Assembly: GCA_963789885.1 (NCBI GenBank)
Contig: CAWBNB010000018.1
Coordinates: forward strand, 1-64,000
Source: DATEDA01 sp963789885
Lineage (GTDB): Bacteria; Pseudomonadota; Gammaproteobacteria; Burkholderiales; SG8-39
DNA length: 64,000 nt
Direction: 5' to 3'
Shown here one piece after another: positions 35,285-44,315 of the stretch; positions within the stretch are counted from its first letter, which is position 1; every line of letters starts with the position of its first letter. The position numbers and the translations under genes were made by a program. Below the pieces are notes generated by a model that saw only the letters and a program-made list of their open reading frames with translations, had not been told where the DNA came from and ran no database searches.

Positions 35285-36251
35285 GGCGTGTGCGCCAACG
35301 CTGTGGCACCAGATGCTCGACCAGCGGGAATATAATCCCCCGCGGCATGAACAACGTCGCGACGATCAGGATGGCCGCGAAGATGATCATCCGCCAGTGC
35401 GATGCTTCGCGCAGGAGTTCGGGCAGGAATGTGAAGATCAGCGCGCCGAGGACGGGGCCGATCAGCGTGCCCTTGCCGCCGAGGATGACCATGATGAGCA
35501 TGATCGTGATGTAGGAGAAATTGAAGAGATCCGGGCTGACGAAACCGACGTAGTGGGCGTAAAGGCTGCCGGCAGCCCCGGCGAGCGCGGCGCCGAAGAC
35601 GAACGCGATCATGCAATAGCGGAATGCGGAGATCCCGAGCGACTCCGCCAGGACCTCGTTCTCCCGCACCAGAACGAACGCGCGCCCGATCGACGATCGC
35701 ACCATCCGGCGGCACAACACGAACGCCAGCACGGCAGCCACCAGCGCAACGTAATAGAACCGCTCCTTGGACGAGATGTCGACCGAGCCGACGCCGGGCA
35801 CATAGAGTGCAGGGATCTGGAGTCCGGGCAGGCCCATGAAGCCCCGAGTCAGATCCACCCAATTGGTGGCGGCAAGCTTCATGAGCTCGGCGAAGGCGAC
35901 CGTGATGATGACGAAGCGGTGGCCACGTACGCGCAGGATCACCCAGCCGAGCGCGAACGCGGCGAGCCCGGTGAGAATGGCCGCCGCCGGAAGTCCGATC
36001 CACATCGACCACTTCAGGCGCAGGAAGAGCAGCGCCGACGTGTACGCGCCCAGCGCGAAGAACGCGGCGTGTGCGAGCGAGAGCTGGCCCACATAGCCGA
36101 CGATGAGATCGAGGCCGAGCGCGACCACCGCGAAGATGGCCGCGACGATGAACAGATGCAGGTAGTAGTGGTCGCGGACCACCATTGGCACGGCTAGGAG
36201 GACGGCGAGCGCGATAACCGTCGCGAGACGGTAGCGGCCAGTGTCAGACAC
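35268..36251 (-). CDS. livM: Branched-chain amino acid-type ABC permease LivM
   Basis: About 327 residues from a GTG at 36251, which overlaps the livH stop by 8 bp and gives the usual short N-terminus; the open frame extends to 36287. Eight to nine membrane segments and the family motif FVIITVAFAELMKL are present. The cytoplasmic loop SIGRAFVLVRENEVLAESLGI interacts with the ATPases. Inner membrane. Confidence 0.92.
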   Translation of the reverse strand: MSDTGRYRLATVIALAVLLAVPMVVRDHYYLHLFIVAAIFAVVALGLDLIVGYVGQLSLAHAAFFALGAYTSALLFLRLKWSMWIGLPAAAILTGLAAFALGWVILRVRGHRFVIITVAFAELMKLAATNWVDLTRGFMGLPGLQIPALYVPGVGSVDISSKERFYYVALVAAVLAFVLCRRMVRSSIGRAFVLVRENEVLAESLGISAFRYCMIAFVFGAALAGAAGSLYAHYVGFVSPDLFNFSYITIMLIMVILGGKGTLIGPVLGALIFTFLPELLREASHWRMIIFAAILIVATLFMPRGIIFPLVEHLVPQRWRTRHAGTA

Positions 36252-37104
36252 GACGGAACAGTCCCTCCGGCCGGAACAGCAGCACAAGGATCACGGCGAA
36301 GAAGCCGACCGCGTCCTTCCAGCCGGTGGACAGATAGCCTGCGCCGAGGCCCTCGGCGAGGCCGAGGAGCAGCCCGCCGACGATTGCGCCCACGAAGCTT
36401 CCCATGCCGCCGAGGATCACCACGACAAACGCCTTGAGCGTGGCGATCCCGCCCATCGTGGGCTCGACCGGAATGAAGCCGCCGAGGACGGCCCCGGCCG
36501 CTGCGGCGAGCGCCGCCCCGAACGCGAACGTGTACATGTAAATGCGGTCGATCCGGATCCCCACCAGCGCCGAGGCCTCCTTGTTCTGGAACGTTGCGCG
36601 CATAGCCTTGCCCAGGCGCGTACGGCGGATGATCAGGTGCCCGGCTACGATCAGTGCCGCAGTCACCGCCATCGAGAAAAGGTAGAGCGGCGTCGTGTAG
36701 ATGCCGAAAAAGCTCAGCGGCTTGGTGGGGAACGGCGTCGGAATCGACTGCGGCTGCGGTCCCCAGAGCAGCAGCGCCACGTTCTCGAGGAAGATCGACA
36801 GCCCGATGGTGACGAGCGTGGTGGTCATCATCGGCGCGTCGCGCAGCCGCCGGAAGACGGCATGCTGCAGCACGACGGCCAGCGCGACGACCAGCACCAC
36901 CGCGGTCGGCAGGGCGAGAAAATAGTTGAGCCCGACCAGACTGACCAGATAGAACCCGAGAAAGCCGCCCAGCATGTAGAACTCGCCGTGGGCGAAGTTC
37001 GCGATGTTCATCACGCCGAAGATCATCGTGAGCCCGATCGCGATCAGCGCATAGGCGCAGCCGATCAGCACCCCGTTCAGCAGATGCTGGCCGAGGATGG
37101 CCAT
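36244..37104 (-). CDS. livH: Branched-chain amino acid-type ABC permease LivH
   Basis: 286 residues with about eight membrane segments. The start, LLNGVLIGCAYALIAIGLTM, and the loop TRLGKAMRATFQNKEASALVG are diagnostic for LivH. It follows the binding-protein gene by 16 bp. Confidence 0.93.
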   Translation of the reverse strand: MAILGQHLLNGVLIGCAYALIAIGLTMIFGVMNIANFAHGEFYMLGGFLGFYLVSLVGLNYFLALPTAVVLVVALAVVLQHAVFRRLRDAPMMTTTLVTIGLSIFLENVALLLWGPQPQSIPTPFPTKPLSFFGIYTTPLYLFSMAVTAALIVAGHLIIRRTRLGKAMRATFQNKEASALVGIRIDRIYMYTFAFGAALAAAAGAVLGGFIPVEPTMGGIATLKAFVVVILGGMGSFVGAIVGGLLLGLAEGLGAGYLSTGWKDAVGFFAVILVLLFRPEGLFRRV

Positions 37105-37120
37105 GGACTCGGACCGGCCG

Positions 37121-38251
37121 TTACGGCTTGGCGATCCTGGCGCTCTTCACGACCTGGGGAACGCCGTTCTTCACGAGCGCCAGGTACACGGTCTGTCCGT
37201 ACGCCTGGTTCTTCTCATTGAACTTGATGTTGCCGACGAGGCCGTTGTAGTCGGTCTTCTGGAGCGCGGCCCGGATCTTCTCTGGGTCGGTGGCCGCTGC
37301 CCGCCTGATCGCGTCCACGACGATGTGGATCCCGTTGTGTGCGGCACCGGCGAACTTCGTCGGGTTGTCCTTGAACTTCGCCCGGAACTGCGCCACGAAG
37401 GCGTCATTGATGGGATTCTGGATGGTGTAGACGTACTCGACCAGCCCGTACACGCCTTCGGCGGCCGGTCCGGCGAGCTTCAGGTAGCTGTCGCTCGTCC
37501 ACGAGCCCTCGCCGATGAGCGGGGCGGTGACGCCGAGCTCGCGGATCTGCTTGCTCAATGCGACCGCGTGCTGGGTGTTGGCGGCGAGGATGATCGCGTC
37601 CGGGTTCGTGCCCTTCAACTTCGTGATGTGAGAGAGGAACTGCAGCTCGCTTGGCTGGAAGTATTCCGTCCCGACGATCTGCCCGCCCGCGCGCTCGATC
37701 GCCTTGGGGTATGAGTTCACCATCGAGCGCCCCCAGTCGTCATTGATGACGAGGAAGGCGAAACGCTTGCCATTCACCGCTGCGGGCAGCTCGCCGCCGA
37801 AGGCATCGCCCAGCATTGGCGTCGTGGCCACCGCCCGGAAGAAATAAGGGTTCCCCTGCTCGGTGAGCTGAGCCGCGGTCGAGATGCCCGTGACGTGGGG
37901 GATCCGGTACTTCTTCGAGACTTCCATCATCGCCGCCGTCGACGTGCTGCAGAACGCGCCGAGGAGCGCGACGACCTTGTCCCGCACCACCAGCTTCTCC
38001 GCCGCATTGACGGACTGGGCGGGGTTACAGGCGCCATCCTCGACCACGAGCTCGATCGGCCGACCGAGGACGCCGCCCTTGGCGTTCATCTCGTCGACAA
38101 GCATCTTGACCGTGTTGACGTAGATATTGCCGTCGTAGGCCACCGGACCGGTGAGGGGCTGGACGACACCGATACGGACCGGTTCCTGCGCGGCGACGGG
38201 CGTGAGTGCGAGGCAAACGATAGCGGCCAAGGACAGTCTGAGCGCGTGCAT
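37121..38251 (-). CDS. Branched-chain amino acid-type ABC substrate-binding protein
   Basis: 376 residues: signal peptide MHALRLSLAAIVCLALTPVAA, then a type I periplasmic binding fold (VRIGVVQPLTGPVAYDG, LVVRDKVVALLGAFCSTSTAA, VTGISTAAQLTEQGNPYFFR, FLVINDDWGRSM). It is the first gene of the minus-strand transporter operon. The Liv family also serves amides, ureas and aromatic acids, so the ligand cannot be read from sequence. Upstream lies an operator-like motif shared with the GntR promoter region. Confidence 0.93.
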   Translation of the reverse strand: MHALRLSLAAIVCLALTPVAAQEPVRIGVVQPLTGPVAYDGNIYVNTVKMLVDEMNAKGGVLGRPIELVVEDGACNPAQSVNAAEKLVVRDKVVALLGAFCSTSTAAMMEVSKKYRIPHVTGISTAAQLTEQGNPYFFRAVATTPMLGDAFGGELPAAVNGKRFAFLVINDDWGRSMVNSYPKAIERAGGQIVGTEYFQPSELQFLSHITKLKGTNPDAIILAANTQHAVALSKQIRELGVTAPLIGEGSWTSDSYLKLAGPAAEGVYGLVEYVYTIQNPINDAFVAQFRAKFKDNPTKFAGAAHNGIHIVVDAIRRAAATDPEKIRAALQKTDYNGLVGNIKFNEKNQAYGQTVYLALVKNGVPQVVKSARIAKP

Positions 38252-38400
38252 GATGAATCCCCCGGTTGATGATGTTTAGGCGTAGTAAGCCCCAGAGCTG
38301 CGGACTTTGTCAGTGCAAAGTGTAATTCGACTCATGGCAGACGGCGTCCACAGAGCAGCGAAGCGCGTGTGCCGACGCGCGGCGCCCGTTGCGTTTCTTC

Positions 38401-38417
38401 ATGATATACGACACGAT
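38401..38417. promoter_or_regulatory. Putative GntR-binding site A
   Basis: ATGATATACGACACGAT matches 13 of 17 positions with 40656-40672. Together with the following bases, ATATACGA (38404-38411) and TCGTATAT (38423-38430) form a perfect 8-bp inverted repeat. It lies between the divergent binding-protein gene and the deaminase gene. Confidence 0.5.
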
Positions 38418-38455
38418 TGAAATCGTATATTCATCCCGGGACCCCAAACCACCCC

Positions 38456-39895
38456 ATGTCACGTCTTCTGCTCCGCCGCGCCGATTGCATCCACACCTGC
38501 GACGACGCACGGCAGGTGATTCGCGACGGCTATGTCCTCATCGACAGCGGCCGTATCGCGGCAGTTGGTCCCGAGCCGGCGCCTCCGCTCGCTGCGGACG
38601 AGGAGATCTCCGTTGCCGGATGTCTGGTGACGCCGGGGCTCGTAAACATCCACCATCATCTCTACCAGACGCTGACCCGAGCCGTCCCCCTCGCGACCCG
38701 GTCGAACATCCTTGGATGGCTGTACGCGATGTATCCGATCTGGGCGGAGATCGATGTTGAGGCGTACTACTGGGCGGCGCTCGCGACGAGCTGCGAGCTC
38801 CTCGCCTCGGGGTGCACCACTAACGCCGACTTCGCCTATCTGATGCCGGAAACCGACGGCGAGATGGCCGCCGAGGAGATCCGGGGGGTGCGCGATGCCG
38901 GCATGCGGTTCGTACTGACTCGCGGCGGCATGCCGACCATCGAGGCGGATCTCGAGAGCCGCCTGCGGCCGCTCATGGGCGCTCAACTCGAGCGCCTGCT
39001 CGACGGGGAAGAGACGCTGTTCCCCAAGCTCGAGGCGACGCTCCGGCGCTACCACGACACCTCGCCGGGGGCGATGTTGCAGGTCGCGCTGGGGCCCACT
39101 AGCGTGACGTACGCTCGGCCTCATTTCATGCGTCGGTTTGCGGACCTCGCGCGTGCAAATGTGTGCGGGCTTCACGTGCACTTCGACCCGCGGCCCGACG
39201 AGCGCGTCGTCATGCGCGAGAAGGGCGGGCGGCCGATCGACATGCTGCGCGACTCGGGGTGGCTCTGGGACCGCACATGGTTCGCCCACTCGACGCTCCT
39301 CGATAATGACGAGATGCGGGCCATCGCCGACGCCGGCGCGAGCATTGCGCACTGTCCGCGATGCATCGTACGGCTGGGAAAGAAGGTTGCCAGGGTGGGA
39401 CGCTGGCGTGCGCACGGCATCAACGTCGGCATCGGCGTCGACGGTGCGGCGAGCAGCGACATGAGCAACATGCTGAACGAGCTGCGCCTCGCGCTGGTCC
39501 TGCATCGCGTGGGCGGCTACGAGGACAGCGAGGAGGCCGACCAGTGGCTGACGCCTCAGGACGTGCTATGGATGGCCACCCGAGGCGGCGCGCGCGCGCT
39601 CGGGCGCGACGACATCGGTCAGCTCGCGCCGGGCAAGGCGGCAGACGTTGCCGCGTTCCCGTTGCGCCGCCTGTCGCTTGCGGGCGCCGTTCTCGATCCG
39701 CTGGGCGGGCTACTCCTGGCCGGAAGCGACCCCTACGCGTCGCTCACCATCGTCAACGGACGCGTCCGCGTCCGCGACGGGCGCATGGTGGACGTCGACG
39801 AGACTCGCGCGCTGGACGGGGCGAATGCCGCCGCCACCCGGTTGCTGGCCGCGGCGCAGCGGCGCACCGGTATGGATTTCGGCCGACAGGCCTAG
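38456..39895 (+). CDS. 8-oxoguanine deaminase-like amidohydrolase
   Basis: 479 residues of the TrzA/AtzA/8-oxoguanine deaminase branch: LVTPGLVNIHHHLYQTLTRA (metal HxH about 64-66), WLYAMYPIWAEID, SGCTTNADFAYL, CGLHVHFDPRPDE, WFAHSTLL, GIGVDGAASSDMSNML (catalytic Asp) and LAPGKAADVAAFPL. It differs from typical members where HTHLAE is replaced by HVHFDPRPDE, so the substrate may not be 8-oxoguanine. It deaminates or dechlorinates a ring in relatives. Start ATG 38456; divergent from the Liv operon. Confidence 0.85.
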   Translation: MSRLLLRRADCIHTCDDARQVIRDGYVLIDSGRIAAVGPEPAPPLAADEEISVAGCLVTPGLVNIHHHLYQTLTRAVPLATRSNILGWLYAMYPIWAEIDVEAYYWAALATSCELLASGCTTNADFAYLMPETDGEMAAEEIRGVRDAGMRFVLTRGGMPTIEADLESRLRPLMGAQLERLLDGEETLFPKLEATLRRYHDTSPGAMLQVALGPTSVTYARPHFMRRFADLARANVCGLHVHFDPRPDERVVMREKGGRPIDMLRDSGWLWDRTWFAHSTLLDNDEMRAIADAGASIAHCPRCIVRLGKKVARVGRWRAHGINVGIGVDGAASSDMSNMLNELRLALVLHRVGGYEDSEEADQWLTPQDVLWMATRGGARALGRDDIGQLAPGKAADVAAFPLRRLSLAGAVLDPLGGLLLAGSDPYASLTIVNGRVRVRDGRMVDVDETRALDGANAAATRLLAAAQRRTGMDFGRQA

Positions 39896-39902
39896 TGCAA
39901 CG

Positions 39903-40619
39903 CTACTGCCGGGTCGCCTTCTGCATGGCCATCGCCACGGACACCGCGTCGTCGCGCAGCGTGTCGAGGTGGCTGCGCATCTGTTGCGCCGCCGCGGCCT
40001 CGTCCATGCCGAAGATGGCCTGCATGATCCGTTCGTGCTCGGCCATGGTGAGGGACATCAGCCCGGGATGGAACGTCGCTTCCCTGCGATAGGCTTCCAG
40101 CCGGTTGCGCAGGTGGATGGTCTGGGCGGCGAGATAGCCGTTGTGGCTCGCGGCGTAGATGCGCTCGTGAAAGCCCGTATTGGCGACATAGAAGGCGTCC
40201 GGATCGTTCCGGCGGGCCGCCTTGGCGCAGGTCTCGTGCGCCGCGGCGAGCAACTGCCGGTCGCGTGCGGTGTGTCGGCGCGCGGCGAGCGCAGCGCATG
40301 CAGCCTCGAGAAACGCCATGGCTTCGAACATCTCCGCCAACTCGACGACGGTGAGCGTGGCGACAAACGCGCCCGAGTGTGCGCGAAGCTCGATCAGTCC
40401 CCGCGAGGCGAGGTGCTGCAGCGCTTCGCGGACCGGTGTGCGCGAGGCGCCGTGTCGGGCTGCGAGCGCATCCTCGTCGAGCTTCGTCCCGGGCAGGAGT
40501 TTTCCCGAGACGATGTCTCTCTCGATCGCATGCCTGATCCGATCAGAGCGCGTCGTCCTTCCCACGTCCTTCTTTGCGACGCGGCCACCGTTCTGGCGCA
40601 GACGTTCTCTCGTGCTCAT
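39903..40619 (-). CDS. GntR-family regulator (FCD domain)
   Basis: About 238 residues: winged helix-turn-helix (LPGTKLDEDALAARHGASRT, PVREALQHLASRGLIEL) followed by an all-helical FCD ligand domain with metal-type residues (FHERIYAASHNGYLA, EHERIMQAI, MRSHLD). FCD regulators usually repress catabolic operons until an organic acid or amino acid binds. It is divergent from the SDR-headed operon and convergent with the deaminase. ATG at 40619 is preferred over 40649. Confidence 0.9.
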   Translation of the reverse strand: MSTRERLRQNGGRVAKKDVGRTTRSDRIRHAIERDIVSGKLLPGTKLDEDALAARHGASRTPVREALQHLASRGLIELRAHSGAFVATLTVVELAEMFEAMAFLEAACAALAARRHTARDRQLLAAAHETCAKAARRNDPDAFYVANTGFHERIYAASHNGYLAAQTIHLRNRLEAYRREATFHPGLMSLTMAEHERIMQAIFGMDEAAAAQQMRSHLDTLRDDAVSVAMAMQKATRQ

Positions 40620-40655
40620 ATAGCGAGTGTACCTATGCCACATTGACACCTAGAA

Positions 40656-40672
40656 ATTGTATGCGACACAAT
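40656..40672. promoter_or_regulatory. Putative GntR-binding site B
   Basis: ATTGTATGCGACACAAT: an inverted repeat (ATTGT and ACAAT arms) typical of FCD-type operators, midway between the divergent regulator and SDR starts. It is related to site A at 38401-38417. Confidence 0.6.
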
Positions 40673-40708
40673 GCAACGTGTATACGCGGTTGAAACAACG
40701 GGGGCCGA

Positions 40709-41512
40709 GTGGAGCTGGGGCTGAAGGGCAAGTCGGTACTGATCACGGGCGCGTCCAAAGGCATCGGGCTCGCGGCGGCGCGCGCCTTCGCCGCCGAGGG
40801 GTGCGATCTGCACCTCGCCGCCAGGTCGGGCGATGCGCTGGGAAGCCAGCGCGATGCACTGACTCGCCAGCACGGCGTGTCGGTCGTGACCCACGCAATG
40901 GACCTTGGCCGCACCGAGAACGTGGTCGAGCTCGGGCGCCGTTGCAGTAGCGTCGACATCCTCGTCAACAACGCCGGCGAGATCCCCTCCGGGCCGATCG
41001 AGTCCCTCTCCGAGGAGGACTGGCGGCGGGGATACGACCTCAAACTCTTTGGGTACATCACCCTAACGCGCGAGCTGTACAAAGTGATGAAGGCGCGCGG
41101 CGCGGGCGTGATCGTCAACGACATCGGCAACTCCGGCGAGAACTGGGATGCGAACTACATTGCCGGCAGCACGGCCAACGCCGCCCTCATGGCCTTCACC
41201 AAGGCGCTCGGCGGCCAGAGCCTCGATTTCGGCGTACGCGTGGTCGGCGTGAATCCGGGACCGGTCGAGACCGAGCGCATGGTCAAGATCAACAAGCGCC
41301 GCGCGCTCGACTGGTACGGCGACGAGAACCGCTGGCAGGAACTGCGCGAGAAGTATCCGGGCGGGCGACCAGCTACCCCGGAAGAGGTTGCCGATCTCAT
41401 GGTCTTCCTCGCCTCGCCACGCGCCGGCTACATCACCGGGTCGATTGTCACCATCGATGGTGGGATCGCGGCGCGCGGCTCGATCATCAAGGAGCGGAGC
41501 GCACGGTCATGA
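40709..41512 (+). CDS. Short-chain dehydrogenase/reductase, atypical active site
   Basis: 267 residues: cofactor motif LITGASKGIGLA (12-22), NNAG (87-90), and VNPGPVETERM. The catalytic Tyr appears as Y150 in NYIAGSTANA, but the usual Lys four residues later is Ser154, so the YxxxK motif is broken. It starts with GTG at 40709. First gene of a long plus-strand operon; its stop overlaps the next ATG by 4 bp. Confidence 0.85.
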   Translation: MELGLKGKSVLITGASKGIGLAAARAFAAEGCDLHLAARSGDALGSQRDALTRQHGVSVVTHAMDLGRTENVVELGRRCSSVDILVNNAGEIPSGPIESLSEEDWRRGYDLKLFGYITLTRELYKVMKARGAGVIVNDIGNSGENWDANYIAGSTANAALMAFTKALGGQSLDFGVRVVGVNPGPVETERMVKINKRRALDWYGDENRWQELREKYPGGRPATPEEVADLMVFLASPRAGYITGSIVTIDGGIAARGSIIKERSARS

Positions 41513-42642
41513 GGCAGTTTGAAGTCCGCAACCGGCATTTCGATCGCCTGTTCAATACGCCAGGGCTGATGTGGCTCGGGCAGAACACGAACCATTTCCC
41601 TACCCATCCCGCGGTGCGCCAGGCGATGATCGATTCGATCAACGCCGGCGAGTTTCACGCCTATGCGCCGCCGGCGGGGATGGAGGAACTGCGCCAACTG
41701 ATCCTCGCCGACCTCGACCTGCCGCAAGCCTCGGTGCTCGTCACCGACGGCGCGGTCGAGGCGCTATATAACGTCTGCCGCTCGCTCAGCGAGCCCGGGG
41801 ACAACTTCGTCACGACCGACCCCGGGTGGAAGTGGCCGATGCAATTCGCTCAGGCCTCCGGGGCCAAGGTGGTCGAGATCCCGATCTACGGGGCGGAATA
41901 CAACTATCGGCTGTCGGTCGCGCAACTCGAGGCAGCGGTGGATCGCAAGACGCGCATCGTCTACCTTGTCGATCCGAATAACCCACTCGGCGTGTGCTAC
42001 ACGCCAGTGGAGATCGAGGCTTTCGCGGGCGTCGCGCGCCGTGTCGGGGCCTACTTTGTACACGACTGCACTTACCGGCATTTCGCCGACACGCACACGC
42101 TTGCGGCGCGCTTCTATCCGGAGCGCACCGTCACCATCTACAGCTTCTCCAAGTGGCTGGGGCTCGCCGGTCTTCGGGTAGGCGCGCTGGTGGCCTCGCC
42201 CGATCTGGTCGAGCGGCTGGCCGCCGCCCCGCCGAACAATCTCGGGTGCAACGTCGTCTCCCAGCGCGCCGCGACCGCCGGGCTCAAGGTCAGGGACGAG
42301 TGGCTGCCCGACATCAACCGCCGCCAGCGGCGCAATCAGGCGGAGATCCACAACGCCGTGGGCAAGGTGCGTGGCCTGAAAGCGGTGGTCTATCCCTCGC
42401 AGGCCAATTTCCTCGTCGTCGAGTGCATCGATGCGGGCATCACGCCCGAGGCCTTGTGCGAGGCATATCGCGAGGAAGGAATCATGATCCGGCAGGGCTC
42501 GTATCACACACCGAAGTTCGGGCATCGCTTCATCAAGGTGGCGACGACCGTGCCCGAGAGCTGGGCGGACGCTTTCTGTGCGCACCTGCCCGAGATGGTG
42601 GTGCGGGCGCGCAGCATCAAGGAACCGGGACCGCTGTTCTAG
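41509..42642 (+). CDS. PLP-dependent aminotransferase class I/II (first)
   Basis: 377 residues, fold-type I. DGAVEALYNVCRSL, YLVDPNNPLGVCY, FVHDCTYRHFA and SFSKWLGLAGLRVG with the PLP Lys at 215. Possible roles are transamination of an amino acid product or a lyase-type reaction. It overlaps the SDR stop (ATGA) and is followed 11 bp later by the hydrolase. Confidence 0.9.
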   Translation: MRQFEVRNRHFDRLFNTPGLMWLGQNTNHFPTHPAVRQAMIDSINAGEFHAYAPPAGMEELRQLILADLDLPQASVLVTDGAVEALYNVCRSLSEPGDNFVTTDPGWKWPMQFAQASGAKVVEIPIYGAEYNYRLSVAQLEAAVDRKTRIVYLVDPNNPLGVCYTPVEIEAFAGVARRVGAYFVHDCTYRHFADTHTLAARFYPERTVTIYSFSKWLGLAGLRVGALVASPDLVERLAAAPPNNLGCNVVSQRAATAGLKVRDEWLPDINRRQRRNQAEIHNAVGKVRGLKAVVYPSQANFLVVECIDAGITPEALCEAYREEGIMIRQGSYHTPKFGHRFIKVATTVPESWADAFCAHLPEMVVRARSIKEPGPLF

Positions 42643-42653
42643 AAAGGGGCGCC

Positions 42654-43535
42654 ATGGCGTTCGCAAAGACCGACGACGGCACCCGCCTCCACTTCGAGGA
42701 GGCAGGCACCGGTACGCCGATCGTGTTCGTTCACGAGTTCGGCGGCGACCACAGAAGCTGGGAGCCGCAGCTCCGCTGCTTTGCGCGCCGCCACCGGTGC
42801 GTGACCTTCGCGGCACGCGGCTACCCCCCCTCCGATGTCCCGCAATCGGTGGAGGCGTACTCGCAGCGCCGCGCCGTCGAGGACATTGTCGCGGTGATGG
42901 ATACCGCCGGTATCGACCGCGCTCATGTGGTGGGTCTCTCCATGGGCGGGTTCGCCGTGCTCCATTTCGGCCTCGATCACGCCGAGCGCGCCCGGTCCAT
43001 CGTCGTCGCCGGCGCCGGTTATGGTGCCGAGAAGCAGTTCGAGGCGTACTTTCGCGAGGTGTCCAACGAGGTCGCACGGCAGTTCGAGACGCAAGGGAGC
43101 GAGGCCTTCGCGAAGACCTATTCGCTCGGCGCCTCCCGCGTGCAGTTCCAGAACAAGGATCCGCGTGGCTGGCAGGAGTTCGCCATCCAGCTTGGCGAGC
43201 ATTCGGCGGTCGGCGCGGCCAACACGATGCGCGGCGTGCAGGCGCGGCGTCCCTCGATCTATGACCTGGAAGACCGGCTCCGGCAAATGCCGGTCCCGAC
43301 GCTCGTCGTCGTCGGCGACGAGGATGACCACTGCCTGCAGCCGGGCATCTTCCTCAAGAAGACGGTGCCGGCGTGCGGCCTGCTCGTGCTGCCGAAGACC
43401 GGTCATACCCTGAACCTCGAGGAGCCGGAGCACTTCAACCGCTTCGTGGGTGACTTTATCGCGCTCGTCGAAGCCGGACGCTGGCCGCCGAGAGACCCGC
43501 GCGCAGTCCCGGCGCAGATCATGAAGACCTCGTGA
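42654..43535 (+). CDS. Alpha/beta hydrolase
   Basis: 293 residues: oxyanion region IVFVHEFGGDHRSW, nucleophile elbow VVGLSMGGF (Ser96), acid in VVVGDEDDHC (about 225) and His in KTGHTLNLEEPEHF. It resembles ring-cleavage or ester hydrolases of catabolic operons. ATG at 42654 after AGAAAGGGG. Substrate unknown. Confidence 0.9.
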   Translation: MAFAKTDDGTRLHFEEAGTGTPIVFVHEFGGDHRSWEPQLRCFARRHRCVTFAARGYPPSDVPQSVEAYSQRRAVEDIVAVMDTAGIDRAHVVGLSMGGFAVLHFGLDHAERARSIVVAGAGYGAEKQFEAYFREVSNEVARQFETQGSEAFAKTYSLGASRVQFQNKDPRGWQEFAIQLGEHSAVGAANTMRGVQARRPSIYDLEDRLRQMPVPTLVVVGDEDDHCLQPGIFLKKTVPACGLLVLPKTGHTLNLEEPEHFNRFVGDFIALVEAGRWPPRDPRAVPAQIMKTS

Positions 43536-43592
43536 GACATGCGTCGCGTTCGCGATCAACAGCGGCGGTATCCCTTTCTTGCCCGGCAAACT

Positions 43593-43614
43593 GAGGAATT
43601 CTGATCGATTCCTC
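43593..43614. promoter_or_regulatory. Inverted repeat in operon gap
   Basis: GAGGAAT and ATTCCTC, 8 bp apart, in the 207-bp gap between the hydrolase and the TudS-related gene. It could be an operator or an RNA hairpin within the operon. Confidence 0.35.
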
Positions 43615-43742
43615 GACGCCAGTCCGGCGACTTTCAAACATAGACCCGCCTCTTGCCATTCACGTTTCCGGTGACTACCCTTACCCGAGCGCGGAACTCG
43701 AGTGAATTCGCGCGCACTGCTTCGCCCAGAAGGAGATCCAAG

Positions 43743-44315
43743 ATGCCGGACGGCAACCGCCGGGTCGCTTACGTCGCCCACTGCCTCGCCAACCAGAACG
43801 CGAAGGTGAGCGAGTTCGCCAAGTGCGCGGGCGTGGTCGCGCCCCTCGTCGAGCGCCTGCGCGCGAACGGCTACGAGATCCAGCAGCTGCCGTGTCCCGA
43901 GATGAGCTATCTCGGCGTCGCGCGCTGGTGGCAGTCGCGCGAGCAATACGACACGCCGGGCTACCGGCGCCACTGCCGGGCGCTGGCCCGCACGGTCGTG
44001 GATACCGTCGCCGTCCACATGAAGCACGACTACGATGTGGTGATCATCGGCCTCGACGGCAGCCCCTCGAGCGGCGTGCGGCTTACCAGCACGAAGGCTT
44101 CCTGGGGCGGCCGGCCCGAAGGCGCGGTTTCCGGCGGCAGCGACCGCAAGGCGGGGATGGGCGTATGGATGACCGAGCTGAAGAACGAGTTCGAATCGCG
44201 CGGCATGTCCTTTCCGCGGGCCACCGGCATCGCGATGGACTCGCAGACCTTCAACATGGAGGCGTCCATGGCCGAGATGGACGAGTTCCTCGCCGCACGC
44301 AAGGAGCCCGCATGA
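43743..44315 (+). CDS. TudS-related putative desulfidase (CD3072-like)
   Basis: 190 residues resembling the DUF523/TudS relatives that remove sulfur from thiouracil-type compounds with a [4Fe-4S] cluster: AHCLANQNAK (C14), QLPCPEMSYLG (C51) and GLDGSPSSGV (106-112). In TudS/DUF523 proteins the last motif is usually SPSCG, giving three cluster ligands; here it is Ser110. C28 or C78 might substitute, or the protein may have another role. The ATG at 43743 has AAGGAG; the longer frame is not supported. It overlaps the next gene by 4 bp. Confidence 0.7.
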   Translation: MPDGNRRVAYVAHCLANQNAKVSEFAKCAGVVAPLVERLRANGYEIQQLPCPEMSYLGVARWWQSREQYDTPGYRRHCRALARTVVDTVAVHMKHDYDVVIIGLDGSPSSGVRLTSTKASWGGRPEGAVSGGSDRKAGMGVWMTELKNEFESRGMSFPRATGIAMDSQTFNMEASMAEMDEFLAARKEPA

